Source: Desulfatitalea tepidiphila
Lineage (GTDB): Bacteria > Desulfobacterota > Desulfobacteria > Desulfobacterales > Desulfosarcinaceae
Direction: 5' to 3'
NCBI RefSeq assembly: GCF_001293685.1
Contig: NZ_BCAG01000005.1
Span: 1-64,000 of the forward strand
Length of the DNA stretch: 64,000 nucleotides
The position numbers and the translations under genes are program-made. Below the pieces are notes generated by a model that saw only the letters and a list, made by a program, of their open reading frames with translations, ran no database searches and was not told the origin of the DNA. Shown here piece by piece: positions 51,632-58,763 of the stretch. Every line of letters begins with the position of its first letter. Within the stretch, counting starts at the first letter, position 1.

Positions 51632-52831
51632 TTAGAAGTAATAGCCGAAATTGACGTTGAAGCGGTACTGCCAGTCGTTGTTCTGATTAGAACCAAAATC
51701 ACCCGAGTCGCCGATGAAGTAGTTGCCGTCCGACCAGGCATAATCGATATACGTATACCATCCGCCGCTGGCGATGGCCATGCCGGTCACGTTCAGCTCG
51801 CTGTCTCTGAGGTCGTTGCCCAACTCATCCCTGCCGTCTTTGATGATGATGCTGTAGTCGTTGTAAAAGGTGATGCTGTCGATGAACGACACCGGGTTGG
51901 CCCAAGTGTAAGCGAGGGCTACCGAGGGAATGGTCCCTTCGCTGGCCACCGGGGCGGCATAAACCCATGCCCCCATGCCGATGAGGTCATCGCTATAAGC
52001 GGGATCGTCATAGTCGGCATCGTATTTGTACTTCGTCAACTGCAGCATCAGGGCCCAGTTGCCCCAGGTGGTCTTGCTGTGGACAGATCCAGCATAAGCG
52101 CTGGTATCGTCGGCATAATCCTCCTTGGCATCGAGCAGCCCGTACTGCAGCGAGACGCCCAGATCGGTGGGCAGGCTGCTTTCTCGGAAAAAGGAGTAGA
52201 CGGCGCGCAGGTTGACCTGATGTTCCTCTTCGTAAGCGGAATATCCGGTGGGATCGTCCGTTTCGTGGACCATGTCGTAGGAGTAGCGATCGCTCTGGTC
52301 GCTGTCGCCGCGGCCGTTGGGTTCGGGCATGGCATAGTAGGCCAGGTCAAGCTTGAGATTGCCGAACTGGGTCATGTACTTGACACCCAGGTCCATGTCG
52401 TCGGAGAGCCCTACATAGTAATGTTGATCGAAAAAAAAGTTGTTAGAGGGACCGTAGGGGCCGACGCCGAAGGGCACCCGGTTCACGCCCGCCTGGATCT
52501 GGCTCTCCGGCGTGAGCTGATAGCCGACCCAGCCGGTGTGCAAAAAGTGATAGCCGTCGTAGAAGCGATACTCCACCTTGCCAAGCAGGTTGTCGCGCTG
52601 GTAGTCCAGGTTAACGCGGAAGGTGTCGAACTCGAAATTACCGTCGTTGTCACCCCGCTGGGCCCTGCCCGTGCCATCTTCGTCATAATCACCGTAGACA
52701 TAATTAACGCGGATCGCGCCGCCCACCTTCAGGTCGCCGACCTGGAATGCCGATGCCGCTTCGGCACCCAACAATCCGCATCCTAAAACCACTGCCAAAA
52801 TCCATAACCAAACACTTCGTGTCACTTTCAT
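51632..52831 (-). CDS. Outer-membrane porin-like protein of the osmoprotectant operon
   Basis: A 399-residue exported beta-barrel protein. A signal peptide (WLWILAVVLGCGLLGAEAASA, about residues 9-28) is followed by alternating amphipathic strands rich in Tyr/Trp/Asp (VGGAIRVNYVYGDYDEDG, GKVEYRFYDGYHF) and a C-terminal FNVNFGYYF ending in Phe. A distant AAAGGAG (14 bases) precedes the ATG. It lies 37 bp downstream of proX on the same strand, so it is probably the outer-membrane entry route for the quaternary amine imported by ProVWX. It is not the same type as the porin at 42389. Confidence 0.85.
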   Translation of the reverse strand: MKVTRSVWLWILAVVLGCGLLGAEAASAFQVGDLKVGGAIRVNYVYGDYDEDGTGRAQRGDNDGNFEFDTFRVNLDYQRDNLLGKVEYRFYDGYHFLHTGWVGYQLTPESQIQAGVNRVPFGVGPYGPSNNFFFDQHYYVGLSDDMDLGVKYMTQFGNLKLDLAYYAMPEPNGRGDSDQSDRYSYDMVHETDDPTGYSAYEEEHQVNLRAVYSFFRESSLPTDLGVSLQYGLLDAKEDYADDTSAYAGSVHSKTTWGNWALMLQLTKYKYDADYDDPAYSDDLIGMGAWVYAAPVASEGTIPSVALAYTWANPVSFIDSITFYNDYSIIIKDGRDELGNDLRDSELNVTGMAIASGGWYTYIDYAWSDGNYFIGDSGDFGSNQNNDWQYRFNVNFGYYF

Positions 52832-52868
52832 GGTAATCGCTAGTTCTCCTTTCCAGTTTGATCCATTA

Positions 52869-53885
52869 CTACTTCGCTGCGTTACGGGCCGCCTCGATCC
52901 AACCGTTCCACTGGGCCTGGTTCTTGGCGATCCACTCGTCCACGTGACGTTCGATGTCTTTCTGGGATTTCTCCCCTTCGTTCATGCGCGCATTCTGCTC
53001 GTTGATATCCGCCAGCTTCAGGCTGAACACCTCGAAGAACTTCCGAGCCGCCGGATTGTCGGCCAGAAACTTCTTGTTGGCCACGATCTGGATGTCGTTG
53101 GCCTCGAATCCCATATGGATGGGATCGCTCACCGCACCTTCGAGTCCGGAAACGGCCTTGTCGGCGTCGTCCCTTTCCGGCACATTGATCCACATCACAT
53201 CCTCGCCCGGCTTGAGTTTGTATGTGGTCCAGTTGGGCGTCCAGGTGTAGAAGAAGACGGGGCCTCCGGACTTGTAGTTGCCGATGGCCGAGGCCATGGC
53301 CGCCTCGTAACCGGCCTTGATGGGATTGATGTCATCCTCGAGGCCGTAGATGTCCAGATGATGGGCGATGGCCTTTTCACACCCCCAACCCGGCGGGCAG
53401 GCCGTCAGGTCGGCCTTGCCGTCGCCGTTGCTGTCAAAGGCCTTTTTGACATCGTCGCGTTTGAAATCGTCGAGGGACTTGATCTTGAACTTCTCGATCT
53501 CCTTCTTGGAGACGAGGTATCCCTGAAGTCCGCCGGACTTGGCGATGTACCCGACCACCTCGGCCTTTTCGTTGAAATCCTTGGGCAGCTGTTCGTCGTG
53601 CAGGGGAAACCAGCCATTGGCCCAGTAGTCCACATCGCCTAACACGACCGACTTGTAGAAGATGGGATTCTGAAGGTCTTTGGGCTGCTTGACATCGTAC
53701 CCCAGCTCCGTGAGTCCCCGGCGCACCAGGGCTTCATTGAAAAAGCCGGTGCTCCACGTGGCCCGCGCCGGTTGAACCTTGATCCCTTTGCCCGGTTTCA
53801 TCTGCTTGGCGAATACCGGCCCCGGCATCATGGCCAGAGCGGCCCCGACAAACAACACGGTCCATATTGAGATAAACTTGCGCAT
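52869..53885 (-). CDS. proX: Glycine betaine/proline-type ABC transporter substrate-binding protein
   Basis: A 338-residue periplasmic protein of the OpuAC/ProX family. Signal peptide WTVLFVGAALAMMPGPVFA (cleaved about residue 26). The family segments ARATWSTGFFNEAL, GDVDYWANGWFPLHDEQ and FYTWTPNW supply aromatic residues of the kind that cage quaternary ammonium groups. GAGGAGG lies seven bases before ATG 53885. It follows proW. The ligand is probably glycine betaine, choline or a related osmolyte; the exact one is not readable. Confidence 0.93.
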   Translation of the reverse strand: MRKFISIWTVLFVGAALAMMPGPVFAKQMKPGKGIKVQPARATWSTGFFNEALVRRGLTELGYDVKQPKDLQNPIFYKSVVLGDVDYWANGWFPLHDEQLPKDFNEKAEVVGYIAKSGGLQGYLVSKKEIEKFKIKSLDDFKRDDVKKAFDSNGDGKADLTACPPGWGCEKAIAHHLDIYGLEDDINPIKAGYEAAMASAIGNYKSGGPVFFYTWTPNWTTYKLKPGEDVMWINVPERDDADKAVSGLEGAVSDPIHMGFEANDIQIVANKKFLADNPAARKFFEVFSLKLADINEQNARMNEGEKSQKDIERHVDEWIAKNQAQWNGWIEAARNAAK

Positions 53886-54022
53886 AACGTCTCCTCCTCT
53901 ATCATGTTGATTAAAAGAACGGCCCGACCGCGCCTGCAACCGGGTCATCTACCCCCGGCGCCGGATCGATCCGGCTTCACTTTCCGAATGGTGATGCGAT
54001 CCGATCGGTTCTGTCCGACGGC

Positions 54023-54853
54023 CTATCGCTTCTGTGCCATGGACTGGGTGATGCGATCGAGCACGATGGCCATGAGTACGATGGCCAACCCGCCGATCAC
54101 CGCCCGACCGATATCCAGGGTGTTCAGACCCAGCATCACCGGAGATCCGAGACCGCCGGCACCGATGAGGGCCGCGATCACCACCATGGACAGGGCCATC
54201 ATGATGGTCTGGTTCAGACCGGCCAGAATGGTCGGCATGGCCAGCGGCACCTGAACCCGGCGCAGCACCTGCCAGTTGGTGGCGCCAAAGGCCTGGGCCG
54301 CCTCGACCAGCTCCGGATGGACCTGGCGGATGCCCAGGCTGGTCAACCGGATGATGGGCGGAATGGAAAAGATGATCGTGGCCAGGACTCCCGCCACGTT
54401 GCCCACCGAAAACAGCATGACGATGGGAACGAGGTAGACGAAGGCCGGCGTGGTCTGCATGGCATCCAGGGCCGGCCGGATCCATGCCTCGAAGCGGTCG
54501 CTGCGCCCGGCGACAATGCCCAGGGGAATGCCCACGATGGCGCAGAAAATCACCGCCGACAGCACCATGGCCAGGGTGGTCATGGACTCCCCCCAAAGGC
54601 CGAGCAGACCGATCAGCGTCATGGTGATCATGGAAAAGATCGCCAGCGAAATGCCGGAAAACCGCCAGGCCGCTACGGCAATCAACACGATGACCAGAAG
54701 CGGCGGCAAAGCGTTCAGACCCGTATCGAATCCGTTCAACGTCTGCTCGATGGGCCACTTGATGGCCTGAAACACATGCCGATAATTGTCTACCAGCCAA
54801 TCGACGAACTGGGACACCCATACATCCAGGGGAATTACTTTATCTTCAAACAT
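54023..54853 (-). CDS. proW: Glycine betaine/proline ABC transporter permease
   Basis: A 276-residue ProW/OpuAB inner-membrane permease with an N-terminal amphipathic segment, about six helices, and the EAA-like cytoplasmic loop ELVEAAQAFGATNWQVLRRVQVPLAMPTI. GGGAG lies six bases before the ATG. It is sandwiched between proV (23-bp gap) and proX (137 bp). It carries substrate delivered by ProX across the inner membrane, powered by ProV. Confidence 0.95.
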   Translation of the reverse strand: MFEDKVIPLDVWVSQFVDWLVDNYRHVFQAIKWPIEQTLNGFDTGLNALPPLLVIVLIAVAAWRFSGISLAIFSMITMTLIGLLGLWGESMTTLAMVLSAVIFCAIVGIPLGIVAGRSDRFEAWIRPALDAMQTTPAFVYLVPIVMLFSVGNVAGVLATIIFSIPPIIRLTSLGIRQVHPELVEAAQAFGATNWQVLRRVQVPLAMPTILAGLNQTIMMALSMVVIAALIGAGGLGSPVMLGLNTLDIGRAVIGGLAIVLMAIVLDRITQSMAQKR

Positions 54854-54876
54854 GGGGCACTCCCGCTATGATATGG

Positions 54877-56121
54877 TTAAGCCGCACTCTCTTGATGGCG
54901 GCCATTTTCTTCCATCTGCTCTTCTGTGCGATGCAGCGTTCTCAGAAAACGATTCTTCGACACCACCCCTTTGTACACATTGTTCTCATCCACCACCGGC
55001 ACCGGCCAGGCTTTCGATGCCACCTCCGGCAATATGTCCTGCATGGATGCGTCTGCTCTCACGGCAACGCCTTCATGAAGATAGGCCAAATCGATGGCGC
55101 TGCCCTTGGGAGAGGATTCGATGGCGTTTCGCAGCGACTCGGAAGAGACGACGCCCAGGAATCGATGCTTGGCATCGAGCACATAGCCGTGATCGCGCTC
55201 GCTGCTGCTGAGCAGTTCGTGGGCGGCCCGCAGGCTGCCCACCTTGGTCTTGATGATGGTGGGATGCGTGTCGCGGACGATGTCTCCTGCGGAGATGACA
55301 TTGGTGGGGTCCACGCCCCGGAAGAACGCGCGCACATAATCGTCGGCCGGATTCTGCAAAATTTCTTCGGGCGTCCCGACCTGCACCACCCGGCCGCCCT
55401 CCATGATGGCGATCCGATCGCCGATGCGAAGGGCCTCGTCCAGATCGTGGGAGATGAACACGATGGTCCGCTGATCACTCTCCTGAAGTTTGAGCAGTTC
55501 ATCCTGCATCTCGGTGCGGATCAACGGATCGAGGGCGGAGAAGGCCTCATCCATCAATAGAATATCCGGATCCACGGCCAGACCCCTGGCCAAACCGACC
55601 CGCTGCTGCATCCCGCCGCTCAATTGCGAGGGATAAGATTCTTCCCAGCCTTCGAGCCCGACCTGGGCCAGCGCCGCCATGGCGCGCTCGCGTTGTTTGG
55701 CTTTGTCCGCGCCGGCCAGCTCCAGTCCGAAGGCGGCATTTTCCAGGACCGTCAGATGGGGCATCAAGGCAAAGGATTGAAAGACCATGCTCATGTTGTG
55801 CAGCCGGAATTTGACCAGTTCATCCTGCCCCATTTTCACCACGTCCTTGCCATCCACCATGACCTGGCCGGACGTGGGCTCGATCAGCCGATTGAGCATG
55901 CGCACGATGGTCGATTTGCCCGAACCGGACAGCCCCATGATGACAAAAATTTCCCCGGCGTGAATCTCGAAATTGGCGTTGTTGACCCCGACGGTCATGC
56001 CCGTCTTTTCGAAAATTTCCGCCTTTTCGAGGCCCCTGGCCAACAGCTCCATCGCCTGATCGGGGTCTGATCCGAAGATCTTGTAAAGATTCCGCACGAC
56101 GATCTTGGCATCGCTCTCCAT
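54877..56121 (-). CDS. proV: Glycine betaine/proline ABC transporter ATP-binding protein with CBS domains
   Basis: A 414-residue ProV/OpuAA ATPase. Walker A GLSGSGKST, signature LSGGMQQRVG, Walker B DILLMDEAFSALDP and the H-loop FISHDLDEA are all intact. The C-terminal ~120 residues are two CBS motifs (LDAKHRFLGVVSSESL, VVDENNVYKGVVSKNR), which in OpuA sense ionic strength or cyclic dinucleotides. GGAGA lies eight bases before the ATG. A DisA-like gene is nearby at 48910, which makes a cyclic-di-AMP link conceivable but unproven. Confidence 0.95.
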   Translation of the reverse strand: MESDAKIVVRNLYKIFGSDPDQAMELLARGLEKAEIFEKTGMTVGVNNANFEIHAGEIFVIMGLSGSGKSTIVRMLNRLIEPTSGQVMVDGKDVVKMGQDELVKFRLHNMSMVFQSFALMPHLTVLENAAFGLELAGADKAKQRERAMAALAQVGLEGWEESYPSQLSGGMQQRVGLARGLAVDPDILLMDEAFSALDPLIRTEMQDELLKLQESDQRTIVFISHDLDEALRIGDRIAIMEGGRVVQVGTPEEILQNPADDYVRAFFRGVDPTNVISAGDIVRDTHPTIIKTKVGSLRAAHELLSSSERDHGYVLDAKHRFLGVVSSESLRNAIESSPKGSAIDLAYLHEGVAVRADASMQDILPEVASKAWPVPVVDENNVYKGVVSKNRFLRTLHRTEEQMEENGRHQESAA

Positions 56122-56161
56122 GTGTTATGTCTCCGTGTAATTCCGGAACAGGTCGGAAATT

Positions 56162-56659
56162 CTATTCCGGGAAGTGAATGTCATCGGCCGCCACGGCTTC
56201 GCTGGGGCCGAAGGCCCAAACCGGCATGGCCGGCGCCTCCATCATTTGCACCAGCCGTTTGAGCATGGCGTCGATCTGCTCGATATCTTCTGCTTTCAAT
56301 GCCGCCAGCCCCTTGGAAAACCGCTCCTGGAGCGGCCATGGCATGCCATTGGCCTTGCGGGCGCCGTTCCCCGTCAGCCGGACCAGGATCTTGCGGCGAT
56401 CCAGTCGGCTGCGCTCGCGAACGATCCATCCTTTTTCTTCCAGCCGATCGATAATGCCGGTCACCGTGGCCTGGCTCAAGTAGACGCGTTGGGCCAAACG
56501 ACCGGGCGTCAGCTCACCGTCCATGAGCAGTTGCCGCAGGCAGACCAGCTGCGGAACCGTGAGTTCATATCGCTTTCCAAGCTGCTTGTTGTGCTGATCG
56601 ATGGATCGTATGATCCGTCTCAAGGACAGTAAAATACTGCCTGCATAGTCGGTTTTCAT
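56162..56659 (-). CDS. MarR-family regulator of the osmoprotectant operon
   Basis: A 165-residue MarR winged-helix regulator. The recognition region reads LSQATVTGIIDRLEEKGWIVRERSRLDRRKILVRLT, the classic MarR wHTH and wing. The N-terminus SLRRIIRSIDQHNKQLGKRYELT resembles EctR-type osmolyte regulators. I prefer ATG 56659; the frame is open to ATG 56707. It is the first gene before proV (40-bp gap) and therefore likely an autoregulated repressor of the operon. A palindrome TTTCGTATACTAAA lies about 85 bp upstream. Confidence 0.9.
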   Translation of the reverse strand: MKTDYAGSILLSLRRIIRSIDQHNKQLGKRYELTVPQLVCLRQLLMDGELTPGRLAQRVYLSQATVTGIIDRLEEKGWIVRERSRLDRRKILVRLTGNGARKANGMPWPLQERFSKGLAALKAEDIEQIDAMLKRLVQMMEAPAMPVWAFGPSEAVAADDIHFPE

Positions 56660-56743
56660 TCGCAAGTCCCGGTGAATGCCGGCCAAGGCTCGCATAAAAA
56701 ATGGCACGACTTCCCGAAGCGGTATGCCGCTCGCTGATTTTTA

Positions 56744-56801
56744 TTTCGTATACTAAATTTTCGTAAAAAAACCTTTTAACCTATAAATGTTAGAATGTCA
56801 A
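56744..56801 (-). promoter_or_regulatory. Candidate promoter and MarR operator of the osmoprotectant operon
   Basis: On the minus strand TTGACA (56796-56801) and TAAAAG (56773-56778) are spaced 17 bp, a plausible sigma-70 promoter. Just downstream lies the near-palindrome TTTCGTATACTAAA (56744-56757), well placed for repression by the MarR protein. Confidence 0.5.
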
Positions 56802-56818
56802 TGTCGCGAAATGAGGGC

Positions 56819-57121
56819 CAGCAGTTCTAACTGAATGTGATTCACCTTGAAGGGCATGCATTCCAGTTGTTTGATAAAAAAATTCGCAAGGCAACGGAGA
56901 TGGCAGGCCCTGGTGGGGCAGGTGGCCAGGGCCACGTGCGCCTGCGGTCTTAGAGCCAGTTAAATGCAAACGGCGGACAAGCGGCCCAGACTGTTTGAGC
57001 GCAGCGAGTTTCTGGGCCGCCCGCCGTGCATTTTACCGGCACTTGACCGCTTGGCGTGTGGCATCGGCGACCTGTCCCGCCCGGGCCGGATCTAATGAAT
57101 GGCGTTCAGTTAGAATCGCTG
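56819..57121 (+). repeat. Hairpin MITE-like element, copy E (complete, 303 bp)
   Basis: The best copy. Ends CAGCAGTTCTAACTGAATG and ..GTTAGAATCGCTG; flanked by an identical AATGAGGGC at 56810-56818 and 57122-57130. The element is one long imperfect inverted repeat (outer TIR about 25 bp, an inner arm of GGTGGGGCAGGTGGCCA versus GGCGACCTGTCCCGCCC type, AATGCAAACGGCGG versus CCGCCGTGCATT, and the CCAGA/TCTGG apex). No coding frame of note. It lies between the osmoprotectant operon promoter and the end of aroK. Confidence 0.95.
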
Positions 57122-57263
57122 AATGAGGGCCAGCGATCAGATAGAGGAGATAGATTGGGTGCAATGGGAAGGGCGTGTTTTTAAAAAAACTCGCTTCAGC
57201 AGCGGTTTCTGCAGGAACTCGGATGCAAAAAAGGAATTCGAAGGGATTAATCGGAAAGTGATA

Positions 57264-57782
57264 TCATTGACCGCAGACGGCACGGTAAATATCGACGATC
57301 CTATGGGCAATCTGATCGATGGACAGATGGTCGGTGTCGATCTCGTGATGGGCCGCGGCCCGATACTTGGGTTTTCGCTGCGTGAGCACCTCGGCGACCT
57401 CATCGGTGAAGCTCTTGCCGCTGGTCAGGGCCGGCCGCTCGCTGCCCCCCGAGATTCGCGATACGATCACGTCCACCGAGGCCTTGAGCCACACCACGCA
57501 AGCATTGGCACCGAGAGTGGCCATGTTCTCGGGCCGTTCGATCACGCCGCCGCCGGTGTCGACGACCAGGCGGTCCCGGCCGCTCAGTTCCCGGGCCACC
57601 TCGGTTTCCCTATCCCGAAAGCCGGGCCAGCCGTATCGCTCCACGATTTGGGGGATGCTCATGCCTGCCTTTTCGACGATGCGGGCGTCCATGGAGACGC
57701 AATTCATCGCCAAACGCCGGGCCACCTCGGCGCCCACCGCACTCTTGCCGGTTCCCCGGTATCCGATCAGGACGATATTCAT
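57264..57782 (-). CDS. aroK: Shikimate kinase
   Basis: A 172-residue P-loop kinase phosphorylating shikimate at O3. Walker A GYRGTGKSA at 7-15, the shikimate-binding GWPGFRDRE with the key Arg, the Gly-rich VVDTGGGVI, and the lid region around RPALT. The length is typical for AroK. Its start overlaps the aroE stop by four bases (ATGA), so it is translated coupled to aroE. A plus-strand frame covering it is a shadow. Confidence 0.95.
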   Translation of the reverse strand: MNIVLIGYRGTGKSAVGAEVARRLAMNCVSMDARIVEKAGMSIPQIVERYGWPGFRDRETEVARELSGRDRLVVDTGGGVIERPENMATLGANACVVWLKASVDVIVSRISGGSERPALTSGKSFTDEVAEVLTQRKPKYRAAAHHEIDTDHLSIDQIAHRIVDIYRAVCGQ

Positions 57783-58648
57783 GGTTTCAAATGGGTCATG
57801 ACCACCTGCCGCATCACGTCCACTGGCGCATCCACGCCGGTAAACCGTTCGAACTGCAGCACCGCCTGGTTGATAAACATCTCCACGCCGGAGATGGTCT
57901 GAAGCCCTCGGGCCCTGGCATCGGCCAGAAGACGGGTTTCGAGGGGCGTGTAGACGATGTCGAACACCACCTGGCCGGAGCGGAAAAGGGTTGGCGGCAC
58001 CAGGGAGGCGTCCACGTTGGGATGCATGCCCACCGAAGTGCAGTGGATGATGACATCGGCTGTCGCCATGGCCGCGGCCAGGTGGCTTTCGGTGAATGCC
58101 TGGGTAGAGACGGGGATTCGGGTGCCGGCCGCCAGGTCCGCGCCGAGCCCTTCGCGCAGGGCGGCGTTGATGTCCAGAATCGAAAGCTGTGCGGGTTGCG
58201 CGGCGCGCACCAATGTAAAGGCGATCATGCGCGCCGCACCGCCGGCCCCCAGCATCAGGATGTGACGGCCGTGCAGGTCCACCCCGGCGTCGGTCAAGGC
58301 CTTGAGGGCGCCGGGGCCGTCCGTTCCCAGACCGACCAGGCGCTCCCCTTCGTGAATCACGGTGTTGATAGACCCGATGGAACGATCCAGCTCCCCGATC
58401 TCGTCCACGTGCTTCATGGCTTCTATTTTATGGGGAATGGTGATGCTCATGCCCCTGAAGTTGCTCAACGCGCGCATGCCGGCCAAGGCGCTTTTCACAT
58501 CTTCGACCCGGCTGGCCAGGTAGACGAAATCCAAGTGCAGGGCCTGGAAGGCGGCGTTGTGGATGGCCGGCGAAAGGCTGTGGGCGATGGGATTGCCGAT
58601 CACCATGCAGAACTGGGTGCTGGTGCCGATGGATCGGGGTGAACGCAT
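57779..58648 (-). CDS. aroE: Shikimate dehydrogenase
   Basis: A 289-residue NADP-dependent enzyme reducing 3-dehydroshikimate. The substrate domain has NPIAHSLSPAIHN and SITIPHKIEA (catalytic Lys), and the Rossmann domain has LMLGAGGAARMIAF. The C-terminal FINQAVLQFERFTG is standard. AAGGAG lies five bases before the ATG. First gene of the aroE-aroK pair. The DAHP synthase gene at 63444, the entry step of the same pathway, lies 5 kb away in the opposite orientation. Confidence 0.96.
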   Translation of the reverse strand: MRSPRSIGTSTQFCMVIGNPIAHSLSPAIHNAAFQALHLDFVYLASRVEDVKSALAGMRALSNFRGMSITIPHKIEAMKHVDEIGELDRSIGSINTVIHEGERLVGLGTDGPGALKALTDAGVDLHGRHILMLGAGGAARMIAFTLVRAAQPAQLSILDINAALREGLGADLAAGTRIPVSTQAFTESHLAAAMATADVIIHCTSVGMHPNVDASLVPPTLFRSGQVVFDIVYTPLETRLLADARARGLQTISGVEMFINQAVLQFERFTGVDAPVDVMRQVVMTHLKP

Positions 58649-58763
58649 TGTTGCTCCTTCATCAATCGTTGAAAGCCGCGGATGCAGGCTGCCGAGACTC
58701 CTTTTAGATCTTCCCGATAGGCGCCGTCAACCTCCTGCCACACCGGCGCCATCAACATACAAT

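Noticed and set aside
57123..57902. Plus-strand frame covering aroK
   Set aside because: It begins in the target duplication of a hairpin element and is antisense to a textbook shikimate kinase.
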